From: JANSYA01 sp965243385
GTDB lineage: Bacteria; Spirochaetota; Leptospiria; Leptospirales; Leptonemataceae
NCBI GenBank assembly: GCA_965243385.1
Contig: CBDEUV010000002.1
Location: forward strand, 372,001 to 436,000
Direction of reading: 5' to 3'
DNA: 64,000 nt
Positions 50,416 to 59,005 of this stretch are shown here, piece after piece (within the stretch, counting starts at the first letter, position 1; each line of letters begins with the position of its first letter). The position numbers and the translations under genes are program-made. Below the pieces are notes generated by a model. It was not told the DNA's origin and made no database searches. It saw only the letters and a list, made by a program, of their open reading frames with translations.

Positions 50416-51711
50416 TCAGGAACGGCCGGTGTCGGCGGCGATTAGAGCCGGCGAAGCGACGATAGCGTCCGCGGCATGCACCGCCGGATTCCCGCGACCG
50501 AGTTCCCGACGCACGTAGTCGAGCTCGGCGACGATACCTTCGCGATATTTGCGATCTTCGAGGATGCGTTCCACTTCGCGCACGATATTGTCGCCGGTCA
50601 CTTCGCTCTGGATCAACTCGAGAATGGTCTGGCGGCGCGCGAGTAAATTCACGATGCCGATGAAGCGCGTGCGAATGACGAAGGGCGCGATCAAAAGATT
50701 CAGCAGACTGATTCTGTACAACAAGACCATCGGCGTACGAAAAAAGGCGCCCTCAAGCGTCGCGGTGCCCGAGGCGATCATCAGCACGTCGCTCGCCTCC
50801 ATGATGCGCAGACTGCGGCCGTAATATAATTCGACCTCGTCCTTCACGTCGGGATAATCGTCAAGAATGCGGGTAATGATCGGCGCCTGACGCTCTTCGA
50901 CTCCCGCCAGTAAGAAGCGGGCCTTTGGATATTTTTCGCGCAACACCCGGGTGGCTTCCAGCATGGACGGCAGCAGCCGGGTGATTTCCGAACGGCGACT
51001 GCCTGGCACGAGCCCGATGACCGGCCGGGCCTGTACTTTTAACGGCAGCGTTTCTTCGCGACGCAGCCGCCGCGGCACCCGCGAAATCAGCGGATGGCCG
51101 ATCCACTCGCAGGGTACGCCCTCGCGGTCGTACATCTCTTTCTCGAACTTAAAGAGCGGCAGCATTAAGTTAATGTTTTCGCGAATCGTATGAATGCGGC
51201 CGTACTTCCAGGCCCAGATCTGCGGGCTCGCCAGAAAGACGACGCGAATGCCTTCCGCCTGCAGCATCTTCGCCAGCCGCAGATTGAATCCCGGATAATC
51301 GACAAGCACCGCGAAACCGGCGTTTCTCCGGCGGGCCTCTTCAAGAATGCGGTCGGCCAGCGCTTTCAATCGGCGATAGGCTTTGATCACTTCGACGAAA
51401 CCGATGATCGCGAGATTGTCGACGTGCTCGAGTAATTCGACGCCCGCCTGCTCCATATGCGGCCCGCCGGTTCCGAAGAATTCAGAGTAGCCGCGTTGCC
51501 GGAGTTCGGCGACCAGGTCCCCGCCGAGTAAATCCCCGCTGTGCTCCCCGGCGATGACCAGCACCGGCCGATCGGAAAGCGGGCTGCGCGCGCGGCCACG
51601 TGAACCAGCCGCGGTCCGACTCCGGGCGAAGGACCGGGCCCGGCTTCCAGTAGCCGCTGACCGTGCTTTCGCGCTCGCGCTCTTTTTTTTCGCCGTCTTT
51701 TTCGATGCCAT
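50416..51711 (-). CDS. lpxB: Lipid-A-disaccharide synthase with basic N-terminal extension
   Basis: 431 residues. Condenses UDP-2,3-diacylglucosamine with lipid X, on the inner face of the inner membrane. LpxB motifs: VLVIAGEHSGDLLGGDLVAEL, FFGTGGPHMEQAGVELLEHVDNLAIIGFVEV, DYPGFNLRLAKMLQAEGIRVVFLASPQIWAWKYGRI, CEWIGHPLIS, GLVPGSRRSEITRLLPSML, MIASGTATLEGAFFRTPMVLLYR. The first ~45 residues are a Lys/Ala/Ser/Arg tail (KKTAKKKSASAKARSAATG) not found in typical LpxB; there is no in-frame Met after it before the catalytic domain. 37 bp after lpxI. Confidence 0.95.
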   Translation of the reverse strand: MASKKTAKKKSASAKARSAATGSRARSFARSRTAAGSRGRARSPLSDRPVLVIAGEHSGDLLGGDLVAELRQRGYSEFFGTGGPHMEQAGVELLEHVDNLAIIGFVEVIKAYRRLKALADRILEEARRRNAGFAVLVDYPGFNLRLAKMLQAEGIRVVFLASPQIWAWKYGRIHTIRENINLMLPLFKFEKEMYDREGVPCEWIGHPLISRVPRRLRREETLPLKVQARPVIGLVPGSRRSEITRLLPSMLEATRVLREKYPKARFLLAGVEERQAPIITRILDDYPDVKDEVELYYGRSLRIMEASDVLMIASGTATLEGAFFRTPMVLLYRISLLNLLIAPFVIRTRFIGIVNLLARRQTILELIQSEVTGDNIVREVERILEDRKYREGIVAELDYVRRELGRGNPAVHAADAIVASPALIAADTGRS

Positions 51712-51748
51712 TCGGAATTCCTGAGTGCCTGTACAGGGAAGCGAAATC

Positions 51749-52765
51749 TCAGCCGGCCCGGTAGCGGGCAGTGCGCGAATTCATACGACGCAGGTATTGC
51801 GCGTCTTGCTGTTCCAGCGCCGGATTCAGAGCCAGTACGGTAATGCCTTTGCGTTTCGCTTCGTTCAGAAAGCCAGGCGGATCGATGACAAAGGTATGCG
51901 CGGCGTCGAATGCGAGCACCCGACAGCCCGAAGCGGCCATGGACTCCAGGGTCGACGCCCCGGTGGCCGGTATATCGAATCTACGATCGTGGTTTTCTTT
52001 AGCCAGTTTGCAAACAACCGCGCCCTTATTACGAAAGAGTTCGCCGCCGCGACGAATGCAGCGGTCGGTGCCTTCGGCCGCTTCGACCGCGAGCACCGCC
52101 TGATCGCCGACGACCACGGTCTGCCCGATATCCAGGCGATTGATTTCGCGCGCCTGCTCCAGACCGAAAGAAACGTCGGCCAGTTGCTTTTTTCCAAGCT
52201 TCGCGCCATAGCGCCCTTCCGGTAAAAACAATTCGCCGAGATATTCGTCCTGGGGGATGATTTCGAAACCTTCTTTTTCCACGACGTCCGCCAGAAACGA
52301 AAAGATCGCGTAATCGCTCTGGCTGACCATACGGGCCAGAAGTAAAATCGTTCGCGCGTCAAAGCGCGGTTTGTTATACAGAATATCGCGCGTGGATTTG
52401 CCGAGCAGCAGCATGCGTTTCACGCCCGCCTTGCGAAAGGCCCGCAGCGTCGACGAATAGAATTTGGTCAGAATAACACGCTCGGCGTGATCGCTCAAAT
52501 CGGCGGGCGGCGCCTCGTCGGTAAAACAAAAGGCGCGCACATCACCTTCACCGCGGCGAATCGCCGCACGGACTGCCAGCCAGGGCAGATCGCCCGCGCC
52601 TGCCAGAATGCCCAGTCGACCGTCAGGGGCCGCGCCGGCACCGGCGTCGACGCGGGACGGAGTGGAACGCTTTTTTTTCGCGGCGCGCTTTGCGGTTTTG
52701 GAAGTGCCCGGACGCGTGGCGCTTCCGGCACGCAGAGTGGATCGTTTGGTCTTTTTTTTGGCCAC
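51749..52765 (-). CDS. lpxI: UDP-2,3-diacylglucosamine pyrophosphatase LpxI, basic N-terminal extension
   Basis: 338 residues, DUF1009 family; the LpxI alternative to LpxH, producing lipid X. Motifs: GRLGILAGAGDLPWLAVRAA, KMLLLGK-type GVKRMLLLGKSTRD, SFGLEQAREINRLDIGQTVVVGDQAVLAVEAAEGTDRCIRRGG, VVCKLAKENHDRRFDIPATGASTLESMAASGCRVLAFDA. Preceded by a ~48-residue Lys/Arg/Ser/Thr tail (AKKKTKRSTLRAGSATRPG and KTAKRAAKKKRSTPSR), similar in style to the LpxB tail next door. Starts 32 bp after fmdB. Confidence 0.93.
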   Translation of the reverse strand: MAKKKTKRSTLRAGSATRPGTSKTAKRAAKKKRSTPSRVDAGAGAAPDGRLGILAGAGDLPWLAVRAAIRRGEGDVRAFCFTDEAPPADLSDHAERVILTKFYSSTLRAFRKAGVKRMLLLGKSTRDILYNKPRFDARTILLLARMVSQSDYAIFSFLADVVEKEGFEIIPQDEYLGELFLPEGRYGAKLGKKQLADVSFGLEQAREINRLDIGQTVVVGDQAVLAVEAAEGTDRCIRRGGELFRNKGAVVCKLAKENHDRRFDIPATGASTLESMAASGCRVLAFDAAHTFVIDPPGFLNEAKRKGITVLALNPALEQQDAQYLRRMNSRTARYRAG

Positions 52766-52797
52766 GGGCGCAGTTGTTGAATCGCGGATGGTATTTT

Positions 52798-53139
52798 TTA
52801 ATCCGCCGATTTTGCAGAGCTGGAACTGGAGGCGCCGCTTGATCCGGAAGCGGACCCGCTTGAGCTGCCGGCCGACGCGCCGCCCGCCGACGATCCGCCG
52901 GAGTCGCCCGACCCGTTCGATCCGGAGGAGCTACCGGCCCCACCGCCGGCCCCGGAACCCTTTTTATAATCCGTCACGTAGAATCCGGAACCCTTAAATA
53001 CGATTCCCGAACCGCCGCCGATGACTCGCTCAACGCGGCCCTGGCACTGCGGGCATTCGGTATCCGCAGCCGCCGACATGCTCTGAAAGGCGTCATAGCG
53101 ATGGCCGCAGTCCTTGCATTCATACGTATAGGTGGGCAT
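52798..53139 (-). CDS. FmdB-type zinc-ribbon regulatory protein
   Basis: 113 residues from ATG 53139 (MPTYTYECKDCG). The zinc ribbon is intact: YECKDCGHRYDAFQSM, ECPQCQGRVERVIGG, and the usual GIVFKGSGFYVTDYK end. The rest is an almost pure Gly/Ser/Ala tail (GSGAGGGAGSSSGSNGSG ...) as often seen in this family. Role unknown; FmdB was described near formamidase genes. It heads the fmdB-lpxI-lpxB set and is divergent from the persulfide dioxygenase, sharing the AT-rich operator region. Confidence 0.88.
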   Translation of the reverse strand: MPTYTYECKDCGHRYDAFQSMSAAADTECPQCQGRVERVIGGGSGIVFKGSGFYVTDYKKGSGAGGGAGSSSGSNGSGDSGGSSAGGASAGSSSGSASGSSGASSSSSAKSAD

Positions 53140-53247
53140 AACCAGAAATCGCAGGGACGGCCGATCAGTCGAGCCGATTTCCACACAGGCCTTCCGACCC
53201 CTCTATCCACGCCCCCGGATGGACTCCGGCCGGCAGACACCGGACAA

Positions 53248-53284
53248 AAATTAATATACAATACAGGGTATGGTATATTAATTT
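53248..53284. promoter_or_regulatory. 37-bp AT-rich palindromic operator, BigR-like
   Basis: AAATTAATATAC (53248-53259) is perfectly mirrored by GTATATTAATTT (53273-53284). The inner ATAC (53261-53264) also pairs with GTAT (53268-53271), so almost the entire 37 bp is symmetric about 53266. It is strongly AT-rich against a GC-rich background, lies 19 bp before the dioxygenase ATG and just upstream of a strong AGGAG site (53292-53296), and resembles the AT-rich palindrome bound by sulfide/persulfide sensors of the BigR/SqrR ArsR-type. Confidence 0.8.
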
Positions 53285-53303
53285 GATAGAAAGGAGATTC
53301 ACC

Positions 53304-54005
53304 ATGTCGCTATTCCGCCCGCTCTTCGATTCCGACTCCAGTACCTGGACCTATCTACTGGCCGATCCAGCAAGCGGCGAGGCGGTGTTGATCGATCCAG
53401 TGCTCGAAAAGTTGCAGGACTACCTGGGCCTGCTCGGTCAGCTGGAACTGAAGCTGCGCTACGCGATCGACACGCACGTGCACGCCGACCATATTACGGC
53501 GCTCGGTCAGTTGCGGGAACGCACGGCCTGCACAACCGTAATGGGGCGCGAAACGACGGCCGAATGCGTATCGCAAAAGATCGAAGACGGGGAAGAACTG
53601 CGCTTCGGCGCGGGACGTCTGCGGGCGATTTACACTCCGGGACACACCGACGACTCCTACAGCTTCTACGACCCGGAAGGCGCGCGGGTCTTCACCGGCG
53701 ACACCCTCTTGATTCGCGGTACGGGACGCACCGATTTTCAAAACGGCGATCCGATCGCACAGTACGCCAGTCTCTTCGAAAAATTGCTGCGGCTACCGCC
53801 GGAGACCCTGGTGTATCCCGCCCATGACTACAAAGGCTGGGCCGTGTCGACCATCGGCGAAGAGAAGCGCTGGAATCCCAGGCTGCAGGTAAATGACAGC
53901 GCCGAATACGCGAAGCTCATGAACGGCCTCAATCTACCGGATCCCAAACGCATGGACGAAGCCGTGCCGGCCAATCAACGCTGCGGCATGCCGGCCCAGA
54001 ACTGA
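53304..54005 (+). CDS. Persulfide dioxygenase, ETHE1-like metallo-beta-lactamase fold
   Basis: 233 residues from ATG 53304, well supported by AGGAG 7 nt upstream. It oxidises glutathione persulfide to sulfite using one Fe(II). ETHE1 features: SSTWTYLLADPASGEAVLIDPV, THVHADHITALGQLR (metal ligands), YTPGHTDDSYSFY, RVFTGDTLLIRGTGRTDFQNGDP, LVYPAHDYKGWAVSTIGEEKRWNPRL, and the C-terminal LPDPKRMDEAVPANQRCGMP that is specific for the ETHE1 group. No rhodanese, SQR or ArsR gene is adjacent; the regulator must lie elsewhere. Confidence 0.95.
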   Translation: MSLFRPLFDSDSSTWTYLLADPASGEAVLIDPVLEKLQDYLGLLGQLELKLRYAIDTHVHADHITALGQLRERTACTTVMGRETTAECVSQKIEDGEELRFGAGRLRAIYTPGHTDDSYSFYDPEGARVFTGDTLLIRGTGRTDFQNGDPIAQYASLFEKLLRLPPETLVYPAHDYKGWAVSTIGEEKRWNPRLQVNDSAEYAKLMNGLNLPDPKRMDEAVPANQRCGMPAQN

Positions 54006-54027
54006 GGCGGCGGGCACCCGCCCGGAA

Positions 54028-54705
54028 CTACGAACCGACCGCCCGACTGATCCAATCAATCAGCGGCCCGTAACCCGCGGGGGCAAGCACGCCGGTGATC
54101 AAAAAACCCGCAAGCGCGCCGCCCAGATGACCCTCATGGCTGATCCCGTCGCGGGTATTGCGCGAGATCAGATACAATGAGATCAAAATATAGACGGCCA
54201 TAAACACGGGCCCCGGAATCGGAATCGGTATAAACAAAAACACGACCGAGATCGTGGGGTCGATCAACACCGCCGCCGTAACGATACCGAAGACGCTGCC
54301 GCTCGCGCCCAGACTGCGATAGGTCGGATCGTCTTTGCGCAGCACGTATACAACCAGATTACAACCGGCCCCGGCGACCGCGTAGATAATCATGAAGTCG
54401 AGCGCTCCCAGTTCACGCAGCACTCCTCCCGCAAAAGAAAAGAGCGCAAACATATTAAAGCCGAAATGCAGCCATCCCGCGTGGGACATGTTGGAAATCA
54501 ATACGCCTGGAAATTTTTGGCCGCGGGCTACGGCGTATGGAATAAAGAGAAAGGTATCCGGATCGGAAAGCGCGCTTCCGCCTCCGACATAGGGACTATC
54601 GCCGCGGGCGGCGCTCTCCCGAAACGCGCGAAAGCCCAGCAGGCTCACGATCAGATTGACGGCGATAATGGCGAAGAGCAGCGCCAGTTCCGGAGAAATA
54701 CCCAT
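54028..54705 (-). CDS. Rhomboid-family intramembrane serine protease
   Basis: 225 residues, six to seven TM helices. Catalytic dyad: Ser in GASGSVFGIVTAA (about residues 132-144) and His in HEGHLGGALAGFLITG (about 190-205). The upstream NMSHAGWLHFGFNMFALFSFAGGV (about 71-94) matches the rhomboid HxxxxHxxxN pattern (H74, H79, N83). Such proteases cleave TM segments of membrane proteins. Convergent with the persulfide dioxygenase gene; a short GC-rich hairpin lies between the stops. Confidence 0.9.
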   Translation of the reverse strand: MGISPELALLFAIIAVNLIVSLLGFRAFRESAARGDSPYVGGGSALSDPDTFLFIPYAVARGQKFPGVLISNMSHAGWLHFGFNMFALFSFAGGVLRELGALDFMIIYAVAGAGCNLVVYVLRKDDPTYRSLGASGSVFGIVTAAVLIDPTISVVFLFIPIPIPGPVFMAVYILISLYLISRNTRDGISHEGHLGGALAGFLITGVLAPAGYGPLIDWISRAVGS

Positions 54706-54799
54706 ACGTTCATAATATCCGCCGGGGCCGCGTCGCGGCTACTCGCTTTTCGGAATCGCGGCCGGGCGCAATGGCGATGACAGCCGGGAGCCCGCGAAA

Positions 54800-55780
54800 A
54801 TGATCGTCCGCGTGAGCGCCGTACAAACAGGCCCGGACCACGTTCCCGAAAAGAGGACCGCGCAAGACGCAGCGTCGCAACACCAGGCGAAACCAACTCC
54901 ACTGGAAGCGGAATTCGCCCCGGTCAGCGCCGTCGTTCCGGTGGCGGATCGACCGCAACTGCTCGCGGACGCTCTGCGATCGATCTGCTCCGGCAGCATG
55001 AAGCCGCGCGAATTGATCGTAGTCCTGAACGCGAAAACGCCCGGGCGCGCGGCCGACCGCCAGGCCGCCGAAACGGTCTTCTCCGAAAACAGCGCTGCGG
55101 GTATTGAACTCCATTTGATCGAATGCGAAGACACCGGCCCGGGACCGGCGCGCAACGCGGGTGTCGCCGCGGCGCGACAGGACTGGCTGGCCTTTCTGGA
55201 CTCCGACGACCTGTGGGCGCCCGACAAGCTCCGGCGGCAGTGGCGTTATTTACGGCAGCGTCCGTATCTGCAGGCCGCGCACACCGCGGAACGCTGGATC
55301 AAAGACGGCCGCGAATTGAATCAGCCGGCCCATTTACGCCCGCATACCGGCCGCTTCCTGACCGCGAGCTTTTCGCACTGTCTGATCTCCTGCTCGTCAT
55401 TCATACTGCGACGCGAGCTATTTGCCGCGCTGAACGGCTTCGATCCTGCGTTTCGCGTGTGCGAAGACTTCGAACTCTGGCTGCGGCTGCTTGTGCGTCA
55501 CCCCGTGGGTCTGCTGCGCGAAGCACTGACCATCAAACGCGCGGGCGACTGGCCCCAGGAAAGCCGCCGCTTTCACAGTCTGGACGCTCTGCGCATCCGG
55601 GCGATCCTCAAGCTTGTGCGGAATGCGAAATCGCAGCTCAAGCCGCAGGAACTGGCCGCCGCGCGCGCCGCGTGCGAAAGCAAGCTGGCCATTCTCAAAC
55701 AGGGGGCCCGGCGTAGAGACCGTGCCGCCGAATTGACGCCGCTGGTTCACGAAATCCGCTCCGTCTTTCCCGGGCTATAG
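54800..55780 (+). CDS. Family 2 glycosyltransferase
   Basis: 326 residues, ATG preceded by GGGAG (54786-54790). GT-A fold of family GT2: SAVVPVADRPQLLADALRSI, ELIVVLNAKTPG, DTGPGPARNAGVAAARQDWLAFLDSDDLWAPDKL (nucleotide-binding DSDD, about residues 134-137), FDPAFRVCEDFELWLRLL (acceptor-side ED). No TM helix, so it acts from the cytosol, probably in LPS or glycan assembly. An N-terminal ~45-residue extension is polar and of unknown role. 55781-55841 between its stop and the convergent neighbour has nothing notable. Confidence 0.9.
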   Translation: MIVRVSAVQTGPDHVPEKRTAQDAASQHQAKPTPLEAEFAPVSAVVPVADRPQLLADALRSICSGSMKPRELIVVLNAKTPGRAADRQAAETVFSENSAAGIELHLIECEDTGPGPARNAGVAAARQDWLAFLDSDDLWAPDKLRRQWRYLRQRPYLQAAHTAERWIKDGRELNQPAHLRPHTGRFLTASFSHCLISCSSFILRRELFAALNGFDPAFRVCEDFELWLRLLVRHPVGLLREALTIKRAGDWPQESRRFHSLDALRIRAILKLVRNAKSQLKPQELAAARAACESKLAILKQGARRRDRAAELTPLVHEIRSVFPGL

Positions 55781-55841
55781 AATTAAACGAAACCGGGCGG
55801 CCGGATCAATGAAAACGTCGAGCGATTGTTTCGAACGAAAA

Positions 55842-57182
55842 TCAGTGCGAGCGATCGCGCTCGGCCCGACGATTCACGTAACGCAGCGCTTCTTGATAGT
55901 ACTCCGATTCATTCGCGTAGCCGGTCAGAAGCGCATCGACATCCGCGGCGGCCGCATGCTCATACAGCAGGTGCGCGCAAAACACTCGCTCCAGGTCCGC
56001 GCCGGAACCGCTTTTGAACGACGCCGCCCGGCCCGGCTGCAACCCCAGGCGCTGCCGGCAAACGGCAGCTGTCCCCGGCGCGTCCCGGGCCAGCAGGGCC
56101 TCCGCGAGATTACCGCGACGAATCGAATTCAAGGCGACGGCAGCCGCGGGATCGCTCATCTGTTGATTGCGCAGGGACTGCGCGTTGCGAGCGCGCAAAT
56201 AACTCAGCCAGGTTTTGAGCAGCGCCCGCGTAGCGTCGTCGTTCCACGTATCGTTTTGAGCAGTCGATTTTTTTGACGACGCGGTGGTCGCCGGCGCCGC
56301 GAAGATACGATAGCGATACTGTCCCCCGCCGATCGGAGCGCGCAGGCGCAGCAGCCTGGGATTTTGAGCGGTATCGGCGAAATGCAAAAGGATCGCGCTG
56401 GACGGCCGGCGCGGGGCGACCAGCAGACCGCCCGAATTCGATTCAGTCGACGAAGACCCGGGCGAAGGAAAGCGCTGCGCGAGAACGTCGGCGACCGAAA
56501 GCAATCCCGGCAAATCCCAGTACAGACTGATATTCTCGCGCAGAATTAGAACCGCCCCCGGCTGCGAGGGCAGTCGGATATAGTCGGTATAATCCGCGCC
56601 GCGAAAATCCACACTGCCGGCGAGCGTCTGCCCCTGGATACTCACGGCTCCGGCCGGTCGGGCGTCCGCGCCGGAGTTACGGTCCGGTTCGAAGCGCGAG
56701 CGCTCCAGCTCGACATAATCGCCTGTACTGCCGAATTCGTAGCGACTCACGCCAGGCTGCAGCCGCACAATAGCGACCGAATCGTCCTGAAAGATATCGC
56801 GTTCGATCAGTTGCAGACGCACGCCGGTCGACTCCGCAGTGCCCGGGTCTTTCGCTGCATCTGCCGGCTGTCCGGCGGGGTCGGCCGGATAATACAGATT
56901 TCCGTACAACGCAGAACGGGCGAGCACCGCTCCGGAGTCGGTCAGAATCCGCCAGCCGAACTCCGGCGCGCTGAAGGCGTCCTTGTGCTTCTGCGTGGTT
57001 TCGCGGCTGATGAAGGCCGCTTTAACTTTCAACTGAGTCCAGATCGCCCGGTCAGCCTGACCCGGCACATTCGCCCGCAAAGCCACGCCCCCGCCAAACA
57101 GAACGGCGACGAAGGCCGGCAGAACGAAAAACGCCGCGAGCCCGCCGGGCGCGCGACTGTGGTGGTCAGGGCTGGATGACAT
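55842..57182 (-). CDS. Secreted or membrane-anchored protein, unknown, coupled to tolC
   Basis: 446 residues. N-terminal hydrophobic signal/anchor (about 14-36, GLAAFFVLPAFVAVLFGGGVALR). The rest is extracytoplasmic: a beta-rich half (TGDYVELERSRFEPDR, GSVDFRGADYTDYIRLP, GAVLILRENISLYWDLPGLLSVADVL) and a helical half (LKTWLSYLRARNAQSLRNQQM, AVALNSIRRGNLAEALLARD, CAHLLYEHAAAADVDALL). I do not recognise a family. Its ATG lies 14 nt before the tolC stop with GAAGAGG just ahead, so it is translationally linked to tolC and may assist export. Confidence 0.65.
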   Translation of the reverse strand: MSSSPDHHSRAPGGLAAFFVLPAFVAVLFGGGVALRANVPGQADRAIWTQLKVKAAFISRETTQKHKDAFSAPEFGWRILTDSGAVLARSALYGNLYYPADPAGQPADAAKDPGTAESTGVRLQLIERDIFQDDSVAIVRLQPGVSRYEFGSTGDYVELERSRFEPDRNSGADARPAGAVSIQGQTLAGSVDFRGADYTDYIRLPSQPGAVLILRENISLYWDLPGLLSVADVLAQRFPSPGSSSTESNSGGLLVAPRRPSSAILLHFADTAQNPRLLRLRAPIGGGQYRYRIFAAPATTASSKKSTAQNDTWNDDATRALLKTWLSYLRARNAQSLRNQQMSDPAAAVALNSIRRGNLAEALLARDAPGTAAVCRQRLGLQPGRAASFKSGSGADLERVFCAHLLYEHAAAADVDALLTGYANESEYYQEALRYVNRRAERDRSH

Positions 57183-58932
57183 CCTCTTCGGTCTGCATGC
57201 GATCGACGACAGTATCGATGTCGATGGCGTATTGAGAGAAGATCGTGTTGCGGGTCAGATCGTAGCGCACCAGCGAGATATTGTAGTTGATCGTCGCTTC
57301 CATCATAGCCTGGCGCGACTGAACCAGCGCGTCGAGCGCCTCTTTGACCGTATTCGCGTTGAAGCGGCCCTGGCGATAGCGGCGCACCAGGCCGGCGTAG
57401 AATGCGCGGGTCTGCGTGAGCGAAGTGCGCGCCTTCTGCATTGCGGCGAAGGTCACGCGAATATTTTCCAGCCCTTCGTAGATTTCGTCGCGAATCTGGC
57501 GGCGAAGTTCGTCTTCCTGAATCTGCAGCTGGCGCAGACTGAGCTTCGCGTTGCGCGCGTCGACCTGCGCGCTTTCATTCCAGAGCGGATACTCGACTTT
57601 GAATTCCAGACCCACGTCGGGATACCGACCGCGATGCACGTCATGATACGCGGAACTCGCGTGGCGTCCAAAATCGCGGCTGCTGTACGAACCGCCGACG
57701 GTAACCGACGGCAATAGATCGTTTTCGGCGACCTCGAAGGCTTTGCGCGCATTATCCATCTGCAAGCGGATCGAACGAAAATCGGGGCGACTGTCGTAGG
57801 CGGTGGCCAGGTCGCGTTCCGCGTCCAGACCTTCCGGCAGCTCCGTGATCAAACTCGACGCGCCCGTCAGCGCGAGCGAAGGATCGAGGTTCATCACGCG
57901 CAATAGCGCCCGGCGTTTTGAATTGCGATCGAGCTTCGCGGTTTCCAGGCGAATTTCGGCCTGCGCGAGCAGAGCGTTAAACTGATTCACTTCGAAAGAT
58001 TCGGCCAGACTGATGCGACGCTTCTGAATCGTAATCGCGCGAATATTTCGCGTATTGCGCAACAGCTCTTCGGAAGTGCGCACGTTTTCTTCCGCGATCG
58101 ACAGCTGCCAGTACTCGACCATGGTCTGGACGACGAGGCCGGTTAATTCGAAGATCAGATTCTGGCGCTGAATGGCGGCGTTGTTGCGATTGATGTCGTT
58201 GATGCGGCGTTGATTGTATCCGAAGGCGTTTTTTAATAACTCCTGACGCAATACGAAAGTCAGCGCTCCGGTATGCAGCGGGCGAAAAGGACGCAGCTGA
58301 TCTCCGCCGCCGCCGATCAGGCTTTCCCCGAGATCGCCTTCGTTTCGGTTGCTGTCGAAACGGGTATCGGAGACTTCCGCTTCGAAATAAGTACCGGTTT
58401 GAAACAGCTTCTTGATTTTACCGTAGATGCGGTCCGTATCCTGGATATTGCCCTGCACCAGATAGCCGGGCTGCTTTTGGTCTACGGTCTTACGACCTTC
58501 GTATCCGCCTTCCAGAATCGGCGCGTACTGCGCTTCGTCTTTTAAGAGATCCGAATCCGATTTAATGATTTCAAGCTGCTGAATTCGCACCTGATTGTTG
58601 TTATCCAGGACGAGGCGCACGGTCTGTTCCATGGAAAGCGGGATGGGCTTGCCGTTTTCGTCGACCGGCACAGTGCCGTACTGCGGAACGACCTGAGCCG
58701 CGGCTTCTTCAGAGTCCTCCGCAGAATCTTCCGCAGAGTCTTCCGGGGCGGCGGTCGTCTCAGGGCTTTCGGTCGGCGCATCGGCGGCCGGCGATTCGTT
58801 TTGTGTCGGAGACGACGCGGGGTCCGCAGGCTCCTGAGCACTCAGGGACAGGGCGACCCCGCCTATTAGAAACGCGGCACTCATCAGAAAGGAGAGCGTC
58901 GTCAATGCCAGACTGGAACGGAAGAAACTCAT
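57166..58932 (-). CDS. TolC-family outer-membrane efflux protein
   Basis: 588 residues. Signal peptide (about 1-33, ending ALSLSAQ), then an Ala/Glu/Pro-rich acidic linker of ~60 residues (EDSAEDSAEDSEEAAAQ), then two TolC/OEP repeats: SMEQTVRLVLDNNNQVRIQQLEIIKSD, LRQELLKNAFGYNQRRINDINRNNAAIQRQ, YWQLSIAEENVRTSEELLRNTRNI, FRSIRLQMDNARKAFEVAENDLLPSVTVGGSYSSRDFG, AFYAGLVRRYRQGRFNANTVKEALDALVQSRQAMMEATINYNISLVRYDL. It forms the outer-membrane channel of an efflux or type I secretion system; the inner-membrane partners are not in the window. Confidence 0.9.
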   Translation of the reverse strand: MSFFRSSLALTTLSFLMSAAFLIGGVALSLSAQEPADPASSPTQNESPAADAPTESPETTAAPEDSAEDSAEDSEEAAAQVVPQYGTVPVDENGKPIPLSMEQTVRLVLDNNNQVRIQQLEIIKSDSDLLKDEAQYAPILEGGYEGRKTVDQKQPGYLVQGNIQDTDRIYGKIKKLFQTGTYFEAEVSDTRFDSNRNEGDLGESLIGGGGDQLRPFRPLHTGALTFVLRQELLKNAFGYNQRRINDINRNNAAIQRQNLIFELTGLVVQTMVEYWQLSIAEENVRTSEELLRNTRNIRAITIQKRRISLAESFEVNQFNALLAQAEIRLETAKLDRNSKRRALLRVMNLDPSLALTGASSLITELPEGLDAERDLATAYDSRPDFRSIRLQMDNARKAFEVAENDLLPSVTVGGSYSSRDFGRHASSAYHDVHRGRYPDVGLEFKVEYPLWNESAQVDARNAKLSLRQLQIQEDELRRQIRDEIYEGLENIRVTFAAMQKARTSLTQTRAFYAGLVRRYRQGRFNANTVKEALDALVQSRQAMMEATINYNISLVRYDLTRNTIFSQYAIDIDTVVDRMQTEEDVIQP

Positions 58933-58984
58933 AATCCTACCAGTTCAAACAGGTCGCTTCTCAAGGCCAGACTTTTAAGACGAA

Positions 58985-59005
58985 AGTGAATGAAAATCAT
59001 TCACT
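58985..59005. promoter_or_regulatory. Fur-box-like palindrome between divergent genes
   Basis: AGTGAATGA-AAA-TCATTCACT: perfect 9-bp arms. The central 19 bp GTGAATGAAAATCATTCAC match the Fur consensus GATAATGATAATCATTATC at 14 of 19 positions. It lies between tolC (minus) and the lipoprotein operon (plus). A second palindrome, CTCCACTG-G-CAGTGGAG (59036-59052), follows 30 bp later. The 242 bp from 58933 to 59174 otherwise hold only an unlikely upstream extension of the lipoprotein frame. Confidence 0.6.
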
